This document shows positions 25,538 to 37,847 of a stretch of 64,000 nt of DNA, one piece after another. The stretch lies in the NCBI GenBank assembly GCA_002633025.1, contig NMRB01000391.1:261440-325439 (forward strand). Direction: 5' to 3'. Every line of letters starts with the position of its first letter. Within the stretch, counting starts at the first letter, position 1. The translations under genes were made by a program, and so were the position numbers. The notes beneath the pieces were generated by a model. That model worked only from the letters and a program-made list of their open reading frames with translations, did not search any database and was not told the DNA's origin. The DNA is from Notospermus geniculatus. Its lineage: Eukaryota; Nemertea; Pilidiophora; Heteronemertea; Lineidae.

Positions 25538-26851
25538 ACGAAACAAACCCTAATGACTAAACTATGATTTTAACAAGACCTGCGGATGGTCGGAGTCGAT
25601 TTAATTGAATCAGACCAACTCACCGCCGCTTGTTATGAAGTGCACCATTCGCGCAGCGTTTCAGATCATCTTATTAGTCGATGTCCCTCATTTATCCTTT
25701 TGCGTTCGCCTAAGTCACGAACGAGTCCACCAACAAAGTAGGCCCATATCTCACATTCCCTCAAGCGTTTTTTGTTTGGTCCTCGGATTGACCATACTTC
25801 TACTCAACTCCACCTCAAGGAGGCAGCACTCACACGAGTGACTCTCCCGGATGAGAGACCACGTTGCGATTGGTTACCGGCGGCATCGTACGCCCGCCAT
25901 GTTGTCATTGGGACGCCACGGGCCTCAGCTTGGTAATGGTACAGTCGAGAAAGAAAGGAAAACCACGCATGCAATGTTCGCAGCATTTATTTTTCAATAC
26001 AATCAAATCAAATTTCCAGAACATTAATTGCACATCTAACCACGAAAATCATAACCATTTGTTGCAATCAGTTGTGCATGTTTCAGGGCACCGCACATTT
26101 ATTACAGTTCCGCAAAGCCCCCGAAATGCCAACGCCAACGTCTGTCCTTGTTCAGAGCTCTCTTCGTGGCATCGAACAAGGGTACTGACGTTTACGTTTT
26201 TTACCGGCGAAAACTCTCTTTTCTCATCAACCAGTGTGGAATAGTTCATAAGGAGTAGGCCTACTTCTACACGTATTTGTATTATATAGCGTGTAAAAGT
26301 ATCCCGCAGAACGTTCACAGACATCATCAGAGTGGAAGTACTATGCTTAGTGTTATGCAAATTACTGACATTTGGTAGCATATGAACGCTTGATTCAGAT
26401 TACTCGTAATTTATCTTCAGACAGGAAACCACCTATAAAGGTTACGGTACCAGGCATTTATTTTTGTGCATTTTGTAAAAAACCGTGCCTCTTTTGTAAA
26501 ATATCCGACTTAATTCATTGTGGAACAAAATCACTGGCACATTTATGGCGATTTTTGCATAGGTTTGAAAGGGGGTCGTTTTTCATGTGTACACTTTGTA
26601 GCTGTGTGGAAAACTGGAGAAAACAATTGTTTCCGCGCCATCACTTGACCACCTGAATCGGCTGGAAACCGAAATAAAATATTTTAGCATTAACGTGGAA
26701 ACAACCAATAGTTATTAAGAATATATTCGTGGTGATACTACATGTATGCATATGGTTATAGCTCAACTCAACTATCATAACTGGATGCCCGTTTAGTCAA
26801 GACGTTCTTGACGAAATAACGACAAGGTTTGGATGACATTGGTGATCACAT

Positions 26852-27075
26852 TAAAAGGGCCACCTAGAGGCAGCTTGCGACTTGGTTACTGTTAGTACAG
26901 CAACTGCATCACAGGTGGCACCGGCAACTGAAAAACAGTCAATTTGGGCCCCAAAATATAGTGGATTTTACTTGCAATGTTATGTTATGTTATGTCACAG
27001 TTCGATCCTCATAACATCTTTTTGCTGGAATGGCCATCAAAATGCCTATTGGGGGCTGCCTCTAGTGGCCCTTGA
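26852..27075. repeat. MITE, about 224 bp, inverted termini AAGGGCCAC
   Basis: AAGGGCCACCTAGAGGCAGC at the left end matches the complement of GGCTGCCTCTAGTGGCCCTT at the right end over about 20 bp. No clear target duplication was found. Non-coding. Confidence 0.6.
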
Positions 27076-27687
27076 AGTTGTTAATAGTTCATACGGTGGA
27101 AAAGAGAGATAAACGCCCCAGTTACGTTGACCGTTCAATCAATTCCGCTTGCAGAAGGAAGATGTGCATATTTATGGTAGAGGAACGTTTTTATGGTGCT
27201 ACTGGACATCGACAACGTATTCCTGGAAAATTCACAGCAAAAATGACAAAAGAAGAACAACTAGATGTTTCAATCCTGCATATGAATTGGTCTTGGTGGA
27301 CAAAAATAAGAGACGGTCCTTGGACGATTGGCTCACTTGGTAGACACTCATTATGCTGGGGGCAATACGAAAACTGGAATTGTGGGAAAAGAAGAAACCT
27401 TTACTGCTGACTGTTGAAGTACATGCAGGTTACATTTGTACATGTATTGAAGTATCCTGTAGGCTATATGGACTCAACTTTATATCACGGAAAAGACCGC
27501 GGGAAGTACATGTACATAGAATCTACTGTTACGCAGATTCCAAAGTTGAACATGATTACTATCAAATGAATCTAGAAGTCAAATAAGTTACAACTGTCGA
27601 ATAGTATCTGGTCACAGATTGGACGACGGTATGTGCATTTGCATTTCTTGTCAGTGGGGAAGTGAAATTGTATGTGGGGCCGGGAAT

Positions 27688-28085
27688 AATAGTAAGGTTT
27701 CGCAAATCTGACGAAACACAAAGTGCGGAATACGAAATTCAACTTCATTTCCAGGACCTAATGTATTTCTGGAGATGGTTGGTACCACAAATGTCCCGAC
27801 TGCCAGTGCGTCTTTTAGCATATCATGTAAGACCGAAAGAGTTATGGTGCATCTTGATTTTTTTAATTTCCTCTTCGTATCTACGAAGTGGAAACGAAAG
27901 ATAAATTTCCAAGTTTAATATACATCGTAACTCTATCGTTGTAACGTCATACGCTAAAAGACGCTCTCGCAGCAGGCGATATTTGTGGTATCAACCATTT
28001 CCTGAAATACGTTACGTCATGGAAATGAAGTCCAATTTCGTATTTCGTACTTCGTTTTTCGTCACATGTGCGAAACCTCCCTATT
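27688..28085. repeat. MITE with about 60-bp inverted repeats, ends AATAG..GGTTTCGCA
   Basis: The first and last 60 bp or so are reverse complements at roughly 80 percent identity (for example GGAATACGAAATTCAACTTC against the complement of the right arm). The terminal word AGGTTTCGCA is shared with the foldback at 651-770. Interior of about 280 bp without a recognisable frame. Confidence 0.65.
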
Positions 28086-30636
28086 ACCTATTAAAGCCTA
28101 ACAACCATTAGAACCAAAGGCGCCTCTCTACGTAAGGATTTTCCCGGGAGAGTTGGCCGTTTAATGGATATCGACTGTCCTTAGTTTCACTGCTGAGTGG
28201 AGAAAGCGCCAGCTCTGACAAAGAGGGGCCTGGCTTGTTGCAGAGAAAGGGAAGATGTCTATAAAACCTCGTGCGCGAATGTATAAACCTCTGAATGACA
28301 GACCATAGGCGACTTGCTAAATAATGATTTAAAGGCATTAGCAAAGAAGGATGCAAACGGATAACGGGCCTAAATGGTCCTAACCCCCTCAAGGCAATAT
28401 TATGATCACTGATACAAGTGTAACATGTGTGAGTGTGAGTGTTTCTGTAGCTCAGTGTTACACGGCCTAGAATGGTTATTGTTGGGTTAGTTGCCGCTTA
28501 ATCCGTCAGGAGGGAAACAAATAAGAAAAACACAGAAATACGAGGAACACTGATCGACGTTACACCGGCTTTCCTGACGATTAGAATGACACAAGGGATG
28601 CAGAATTAGGAGAAGTGTCACCTTTGGATCAGCAACGGAGAAAATCGAGTAACAATAAAATACATGAAGACCTTTATCTATTTTTGATGTAAATAATTAG
28701 TGGCCTACTTTCTGTTGTCTACCACTTGTTGCAATACCCGATCGTTAAAACAAAGACACAAAAGATGGAGTGATTTTATTACCGACGCGTTTAAAGCTTC
28801 TGGCAACGATATGGCCACAGTATTATCGATATAACCAAAAATAGATATTTTGATATAACTAACACGACGAGCTAGAACGGTCCATGTGCAATTGATTATT
28901 CCTGGAACCTTGAAGAAGAGAAAATTTCAAATGACAATGATAACCACATTAAACTACAATACATAGAATCAGTCATTCAGTCCACTGGTTGTCATAGTCT
29001 CAACGAAGCACCACTCAACACTGCGATCCTGCGATTGTGAAAATTGACTCCATATTACTTTGATTGCGAACCAGGATGTCGATCCATTAACCAGAGAAAA
29101 ATGTATAGTTTCAAGAATTGGAAGTATGCGCGTATTTGCTAGAGCACATTCACTGCTCGTCGTATTTTCTCTAATGCATAATATGGTGACACTTGCATTA
29201 CGTGTGTGACATCATGACAGAAACGTCGATATTGGAATGTGTAATCTGGCCCGTACTACACCCCCAACACCAAAAAATCAATGTAGAATCCAAAAAATAA
29301 CCATAAAGCAGATGAGTTAATCCCACCCAGGCGTTTTTTTACTGCACTACACACGCCACGTACAAGTACACGAGTATCGCCCAGATTCCTTTGCCAAATG
29401 GTAACTGATAGAGATAGGCCGATATAAAATTAAAACAAACGAATCCTATTGGTACAGAGATTCATGCCTTATAGCCGGGTATTGCCTTATGTTCCTTTAT
29501 CAGAAATCACAATATTCAATACGGAGGAGACGGAAGAGGTATCGGTTCCCTATACCGTCGCTAGAGGCAGAAAATAGCCGATTCTTACAACTGCAGCGAA
29601 GGACGGCCAGAGCGTCTCAATAAGACTGAAATGGACACAACCACAACTGAAAATTCGAGAACCATTTTGAAAGCAAAGGAGGATTGGCGTAAATGGCCCT
29701 AAGAAGGTAGGTCATCACCGCCGATTGGCAAAAATCAGGAACAGTACAATGTAAAATTAGAGAAGGCACGTCGATTGTGGGTCATTTTGTCAAAATTCGT
29801 GTTGGGATAATATTATTGGCTGGTTTTATCAGTTTGTTTATACATGGAAGGACGCGAAAGAAATTATGCATTAGTTAATCGTCGCAAAGAGTACGTTCAT
29901 ATGCAAGAGTGTAAATACAAGAGTAAAATACATTGTCCCTTTCAACGAAATACTCCAATATGCAACAAAATACACTGACTGAGAGTGAAATAACCGAAAA
30001 GCCATTGTAATGAAGAAATAAAATGAAAAGTGGGGCGTAATCTAGCAATAAAGTCCCGTCGAATCTGTTCCACATTTTTCATGATTATCTAGGACGAGGT
30101 ACAAATATCAAGATAACTTAGCGAAAATGTGCACCGTTAGTCGTCCATTTGTTTTAGGGGAACTGCCTCGTGAGTCAAAATCGCATCTACACAGCATTTA
30201 ATGCTGTGTAGATTTGATTTTATATCAGTATTATAAAAATACTGCTTTCTTTTTACCTATGCCATGATGATTTCCAAATGTGACGAAGCCGTTTCCACCT
30301 TGGCGCGGAAGACCGGCGTAATGCAGGAACAACAGGAAGGAATGACAAGGAGACTCGTACCAGTTGTTGGAGAAGTCACAGGATACCTGAAGACAACGTC
30401 ATCTTAATCGCCACCATTGCCAGAAGACAGATTCTATCAAACATCTCTTAGGTTGTTAGTTGATATGTGGCAACGGTAACTATGACAACATACAAACAAA
30501 ATTTCGTACACACCGAAAAATAATTATGTGACTTTAACAATAACTTAGTCGGACAGAAACTTGTGCCTTCGGAAATTAAACAAGCACTCGCACGTATAAT
30601 TCAGACCCACAAAGAAGAGAAAAAAACAAAAATCGG

Positions 30637-30834
30637 TAAAGCCCCCGTCACATATCCACCGGGCCCCGTACGATTTTCCCCACCAAGCGGCTTGTCGTTG
30701 ATTTTAGAGACAGTACGGGTCCCTTACGATTTTCATTTTCATTTCTACGGTTTTCATTCCGCGGGGATCAGGGGCAATCTGCCTGTTTTCACTCGCCGTA
30801 CGGGCCCCGGAGTGGATATGTGACGGGGGCTTTA
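30637..30834. repeat. MITE with inverted termini TAAAGCCCCCGTCACATATC
   Basis: Left arm 30637-30671 and right arm 30798-30834 are near-perfect complements including GGGCCCCGTACG. The interior has further partial copies of TACGGG..CGATTTTC. About 198 bp, non-coding. Confidence 0.7.
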
Positions 30835-33800
30835 GCGTGCGATAAAACCATAACCAAAACTCAACATGAAACAAAACATAATTTACGTTGATGTATGGTA
30901 GGCAAATCGAAAAATATTTGTGTCGCTTACAATGTATGTACTTCAAAATGCACTTGAATGCAGCAATCAACACGCGAAATAATAATGTTCATCAAGTGAT
31001 CACAAATTTTGTGACTCAAGACAAAAAAAATTCCCGATATTTCTGGTAGACAAGACATCAATATAGAACCTCAGATGTACATGATACAGCTCTTAAGAAG
31101 GGAGCAGAAAATTGCAGAACATTCTTGTCACAGGAAAATAAGGTGACGCGAAATTCGGCATCATTTTGAACGTGGACCATTTCATGATACACGTGATACA
31201 TGCAGGACGGCGGAGAAGTTACGATTTTAGTCTTAGTGGATTAGCACACAAATCAAAGACCAATGTAATCGTACATGTACCTCAAGAGGTAAAATCCATG
31301 AATTTGATTGGCCGATACGCACCACGTGGCCATGTGACATTTTCTATGTTCCATCTCACTTAATAGTTGGACATTCCATGTTCAAGTAATGAAATTATTG
31401 TGTACATGTACAATGCAAATATAGAGGTGACTGAAGCTCATCACCAAGAAGGAAATCATTGATATTTGTGAAGTTTATAATATTACATTGATATCATTAC
31501 CAATACATACTCAAATATCAAAAAGAAACGATGTCACGTAGTTATACTTAGAATAAAATATCATCTGGTTGCATTTCATTTCAAGAAGTGGCAGACTGAC
31601 GAACCGGTCCATTCAATAATAAAATATTACATGTATTTAGTGCTTTTCATGTTCCGAATATGCTTAGTTGGCAAACACAGTTGAAATCGGATAAATATTA
31701 CTCATTATACTTTACTTATCATTATAATTATAACCACATTATACAGGTCAATATATCGCCTTTTTTGCAAAAAAATGTCGCACATGGAATGAAATGAAAT
31801 GGAATAGCAAAGGAATTCATTACAATTTGCAAGTTGAGGTATAGACTTCTAGCGGTTATTGTGACTTGAGCAAAGTTACAATCATGTGTGGCGACTGAAC
31901 GGCACAAAATTGGCCAAATTGGAGTATAAATTAAACTAATATCATGATATTCTGCCTCAGATTGAAGTTATACATTAACTACACACCGGCAACTTAACAA
32001 ATTTTCGTCGAAATGAACAATGACGACGTTATCATTTTGGCAATGATGGCCGACGGCTTGCCTGAGCAACTTAGTACAATTAGGGTCTCATATCCAACGC
32101 ACACATGAAATATACATGTACTAGTTTCTGGTCAACCACATGTAGGAACGGTCTCTATCGGCATCTCAAAAATTTAAATTGGTGATCAACTTATAAATGA
32201 AAACAATGGTCAAACACTGAACGAGGCCAATCAACTAACTTTGTAACCAATTGAAACGTAACAAATATTAAGTTAATATGCAGACAATAAATTAAGAATA
32301 CATGTGCAGTTTCAATCGCACAGCAAAGAGGGGAGGCATCAATTCGCCGTTCTGTCACCGTATTGGTATATATATAAATAAATTACAATGCACTACAATA
32401 AGAGATACACTCAACTATCTTCGGAACGGCAATAACCAGGAGTCATCACACGCCAGTTCATTCCCAACCTATCATGCCTTGAAATTGTCCAATGGGCAAA
32501 ATTTGGTAAATTTCGGAGCACCGCTTCATGTGGGATCAAACGTGTTCAGGGTAGATACATGTAAGTATGCATAAAAATGACACACACTACACAGAAACAC
32601 TTGACGCAACGTCGTATATGGTGAAATAGCAGGAAGAAGACAAGTCATCATGGATCAGACATTAGATGCTTGTACGACCTGTTTCCAGCTTTGAATCACA
32701 TTGCTAACTACCTGCAGCGTTTCTATTGTACCATATGTTGGCGCACACGAAGTAATTCAAAAAGAAAGTTCTTGCGTTTGTAAATATTCACCGAGATGCA
32801 TGCATGCATTGCATGTACCTCCATGGCAGAAATAAGGAAGCAGTTTGATGACTTGTCATTGGCTGCACTAAAATGTACAAAAAAACATCGACATATTCGA
32901 CATACTAGTATTCTGTTCGGGTTGTGAGTTTTCGGTTTAACAATGCATACAAATCAAGGGGGCAAACTTTGCAGTTTTTCTGCGAATCTAGTGCACTTTT
33001 AATACAAACACATAGGCCCTACGGGAAAGCTGCTTTGAGTTGCAGGGTAGGGCATATTTCTATTAAATGCGAGTGCAGAACGGCAACTTAGTTAAACGTA
33101 GTGTGCAGACATCCATTACCCATTAACATCAGAACACAGCGAAACTTGAGCCTACATTATACGGTCCCATTCGTTTCTCATTTCTTCTATCAGTCACTGT
33201 ATATACACTTGCAACCCGAATTTTGGAATGCACGCTGTCGCTTGCTAGAGAATCAGCACCAATCTCATGATAAGCATTAGCTTAATCGTTGATGTCAGTT
33301 ATATGAATCTGTGGGCACAAAGTTTGTGAGAAAATGCCGCAAGGAAATAAGTTTACAACACAGAATACATGTAATTAAATGCGGTTTGAATATGTTACCG
33401 TATTTCGTACCGGTATATGATATAGGCCTACATGCACACCAAAAAGTGACTTGACAAGAGGAACGGATTGACCAAAAACAATAAATCATCGATATAAATC
33501 CAAGCTTCCAAGAACAACAAATTGAAATACGAACACAACATAACCACAACATGGGTATGATTTTGTGATGGCCAGGTCCTGCGTACGCAAGGCTTTTAAA
33601 AAGGGATAGTGTGAAAGAATGTCCATTGGAAAGTAAAGAGGGAAGAAAAGATTTTTATTGTCAAATTCTCATATCGGGCAACGAGGTGGTTGCTGAGATC
33701 ATGCAGCTGTACCCGTCATGGAACAGGGAGGACGGTGTCGCAATGGCAAGTGCAGGAGTTATGATGGATAGGTCACGGGTTCGCTACTCAGGAGCCAATT

Positions 33801-35612
33801 TGTGCTCGCAACTGGTGAGAATCAAGTGAGAAATGAGCTGCTACTCGAGTTCCCCAGAGAGATTTGATGATGAGGAGCGCTTTTGACACTTGTGGTGCTG
33901 TAAAAGGGCCTACAAAACCCCAACGTTTTCATCAACAACAGAAATGACGATATTTTCCGGGGGTGATTTTACAGTTACACCGGAAGCTAACAATGATTTT
34001 TGTGGTAGACATACAAAATATGACCGAATGTGTTTGTCCAAATTTCCGACAACAGTGGAGTTTTAATGGCCTTGGAGATAGGAAGAGAGAAGGGGAAATA
34101 TGCGACCTTTAGTATATTACAAATACACAAATAGACGGCACTAAGAATATGATTTCAGGTATATCATTAAAAGACACCCGGTCGCATTAGACAGACAAGT
34201 GCACCACTACATAGAAGACGCTTCTGAAGATCTCAGTAGTTAGGATGGCCGCGGGGAAGGCCGACGATGCAGTCCCTACACAGAGTTACAAAAGCGTTGT
34301 GTTGCAATGCAATTTCTTTTCCTTCTACGTGGAAGGTGTTTCCATTTCAATAATTTAAGATACTAACTTGACGTCAGACTTCACGTCCACACATGTAGTA
34401 TATGAATAAGAGTAAAACGTGTATGTGCATTCTGTTAAGCAGTCAGACAGAGCAATTTTCCCTCAACTGAGCAAAAACATGCAGACTGAGCAGAAGATGA
34501 CGCAGACTGAGCAAATGGGCATGAAGTAGTACTCGGAGAACCCTGCAAAAAAGCACTCTGACGGTGCAATTAGGCCCTCAGAATAGGAAAGTGATACCTT
34601 AAATTTAACAAATGTGCACTAAAAAAAATGTGCCATCGGACTCAGAATTAAACGTGAACTCAAACGGAGAAGAGAGGCATAGGCATACAACTTGATAAAT
34701 GTGAACATCAATCTCGAATGAACCAGCCCGCATTATGACCACCTGGACCGAACATGCAACCGCCGGTGAAGGGGTAATGCTCAGGATGCTTATGTCATTA
34801 AGGAAGCCATTTTATGTACACTGCTTAGTTTATATCAGTAGACGACTTTCTAAGAGAAATGCGTTAATTTTTTGGACAGTGCCGTGTTTGTCCTCTCTAT
34901 AAATTACCAAATACATTTTTGACTGTACCTGTATCCATTTTGTGCCGGTCGGGTTTTCCATTAACTTCTCACAAGTATAAAAAAGATGCTGCTTGCATCT
35001 GAGAATTGAATAATGCAATTATAAGTAGGCCTACACCAAGACCGAAGTTGGTGGTTGATGTGTGTACGTGAAACTGAAGCCCTTATATTAGGTGGAAGTT
35101 AAATGTACGGTACTCTTACTTTCGAATGATCAGTTAAATAGCCAGTCATCAATGCAGTCGGCCTAAGTTTGAATTACATGCAAGCCAAAGGATCTGTGAT
35201 GAATGCTTCACTTAAATGGCCGGTAAGTGACGGTAAAGAGGGTGGTTTCTGGTAAATGATGCTGAAGTTATCGCCCGTATTTTGTGCTGTACAACTGCAG
35301 TGCAATTCAAGCAAATACTCCAGATGTCTGCGACAGGAACCGCATAGTAAATGCTCAATAAATTCGCTAAGAAATATAAACACATTAAGTACATGTACAT
35401 GTTAATTTGTAGGGTGAGGGAAGAAGACTGCGGTTAGGCGTATTGGGATATGCATGTGCTATGCGATTTGGTGTTGGTCACACGTGGTGCACTCTTCAGA
35501 TTCTCTGTCCCACATGTTCATTGAACATGGCGAAACATACTCATCTACTGTAAAAAATGTGACTGAATTGGGTACAACTGGAAGAAAATTTAACACGTTT
35601 TGATATTTCGAC

Positions 35613-35649
35613 CTTGGAGGAATTATATCGTCAATACAATTCCTCCAAG
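35613..35649. repeat. Hairpin, arms CTTGGAGGAATT
   Basis: CTTGGAGGAATT pairs with AATTCCTCCAAG across a short loop. A second hairpin with the same arms is at 35866-35899. Confidence 0.6.
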
Positions 35650-35865
35650 TTTCGACATAGTGTTCTGAACTGATGATGTAAGGGCACATATATACCAACA
35701 ATTTATCTCCTTGGGTAAATACGAAGGTTACGACAGTAGAAATCTTCAGAAAACTGAACAGATAGGTTTGACTATGATGGCTGCAGAATAGGTCACTGAA
35801 ACTCGAGTTTTGTATATTTGCAAAATCTCATGTCCTTCAGTTGGCAGTATTGTGATGTGTTATAT

Positions 35866-35899
35866 CTTGGAGGAATTATACAGTATAATTCCTCCAAGG
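35866..35899. repeat. Second hairpin, arms CTTGGAGGAATTATA
   Basis: CTTGGAGGAATTATA pairs with TATAATTCCTCCAAG around a loop of about four bases. It has the same arm sequence as the hairpin 250 bp to the left, with a different loop. Confidence 0.6.
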
Positions 35900-37538
35900 T
35901 TATATCAAAATGGTTCATCTTCATAACTTTAAATCACAAGGTGAACACACACATGAATTATGCCGAATTATGTGCATGTACATGTATGCATTTGTCATAA
36001 TTGGAATGGTGATACGAACTGAACATCAAATATGCCTACTAAGTATAGTTCATCAGCATCTGTGCAGAGAGTGCACCGATACTACAGATGGGTTCAGAAT
36101 TTACGAATACAGTGGAAACTTCACGAAAGGTACAAATATAACTTTCATGTCATTGTGGATACACATAACATGTACTCCGTCTCAATCGCAATGTGAAATG
36201 TGCAACACGTAGAACTGGTCTAAAATGAGCAGTGAATGATAAGCTAACACCATGCATGCATAATTTTATGAACAATGAAACTGACAGCTAAAGTTGCCAT
36301 ATGGGTTTTTCTGGCATTTGCAAAATCTCGGTTACCAGGACCTGAACTGAGCAAAATCAGGGGACGAAATACCATGAATCTCAACATCTGAAACATTTGC
36401 AGAGAGAGGTAGTCAGTTATGCCAGCATTAGCAGGTTTCAGTGTTTGCCTCATTGCGTACCACTAGGGAGATTGATACATGTATCACTTTACGGCCAGCG
36501 GTGCTGCCAAATAGCTCTATAATAGGATGCCTCTTGTACGAGATATACCAGGGTTATGACCTCACACAATTAACAAGACAACATCCCCAACATGCCACAG
36601 TTTAAATGGACAATTTGCACTCGAAACTCATTTCTATACTGCGGTCAACGGATTCACTGGAAGTAACTCATAGACAAGGGACTGAAAATTGTTGGTCACA
36701 TACAGTTTACAGATGTACAATTTTTGCTGGCCCTATGTGACAGTTGCTCAATTTGTAACTCATAAAAGAATCAGAGTCAGGCTTTCTGATCTGTCCAAGT
36801 TGGCACAAAATTTTTACCACAAAACATCGACATGGTTTGCAAGAACTTGGGAGTTATAACCATTAATGGCGTAAAGTCAGGGTTTTGCCCTAGCATAAAG
36901 GGACAGTGGAATGGAGGACTATTTCGAACATGATTTTGCATATGTACTCTTCTGATTCATTACTGGTGTCAAAAAACTGGCTTTTGCTGCATGGCGGTTT
37001 AGCTGCCAAGTGCCCATAACTCAAAGGACACAACTCTGGTAACTGATAACTCAGTTGCCATTTTACTCTTCATAGAAACTGGGAGTGCGGCATGTTCAGT
37101 TGGCACGAGTACGAAAATATCTCCTGGAAGATACACATACATGATATACGGTATATTCGGTTGCACATAAAAGTCACAAGTAAAAACTACATCTATCAAT
37201 CATAAATATTTCTTCACGCGATAAAATCTATCCTTGTTCCTTTCATTACCTGGAAAACCTGTGCTAATGACAATACCTACCACAGATTAAACAATCCAAC
37301 TTTGATGACTGGAGTCGGAGTCGACAATGAGAGTTTTCAAACGTCGTTTGTTGCAGTGAATAAGTACGTTTACGAAAGAACAAGAACAAAACCACAATAG
37401 ATCGCAAGTTTAATAGCTGTACCTTGAGTCTCAGCTGCTAGATGCAAGTATGTTTGCGAATGATAAATATCCAGCGAATACGACCATTCTCAGAAAAGCG
37501 ACTAATTCCACGAATAAATATAAGATTTGAAAACACCA

Positions 37539-37622
37539 CTACAAATCGAAAATAGCTAGCCAATTTCCACTGGTTGGTCCACAGGGGTTGCTGCTTCTGA
37601 CCAGTTCTATCAGGATGCATTG
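37539..37622 (-). other. Candidate final coding exon of DGCR8
   Basis: After the 37848 donor, the next phase-0 open segment behind an AG is 37622 down to 37539. It would add 27 residues (QCILIELVRSSNPCGP..) and a stop. The pyrimidine tract is weak, and another acceptor slightly upstream would give a shorter end. The real last exon is undecided. Confidence 0.25.
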
Positions 37623-37847
37623 CTTTGGAAGTTCAGTTAGGCGTCCAGGCATGGAACAGCAGAAGGGGCTGGGAGCATTGCTTCACTGATTTGCAGTTTT
37701 CCCTTAGAAACAACTGCCTCCTGAAAGAACATATCAACCATGTAATGAGAACAAAGGCAAGTGACAAAAATATGTCTATGAATGTCAATCAACTCTGGGC
37801 AGCGACAATCACGGGACAGACTCTGTTTTTGGAATTCAAGTCCTTAC

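Larger units (their letters stand above)
25538..37500. other. About 12 kb gene-poor spacer
   Basis: Apart from the Rab 3' UTR at the left, I saw no exon with both splice sites and a recognisable protein. The sequence is AT-rich, rich in TACATGTA words, and contains MITEs at 26852-27075, 27688-28085 and 30637-30834 and twin hairpins near 35.6 and 35.9 kb. An AATAAA at 26673-26678 could end the Rab transcript, about 1.1 kb past its stop. Confidence 0.55.
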
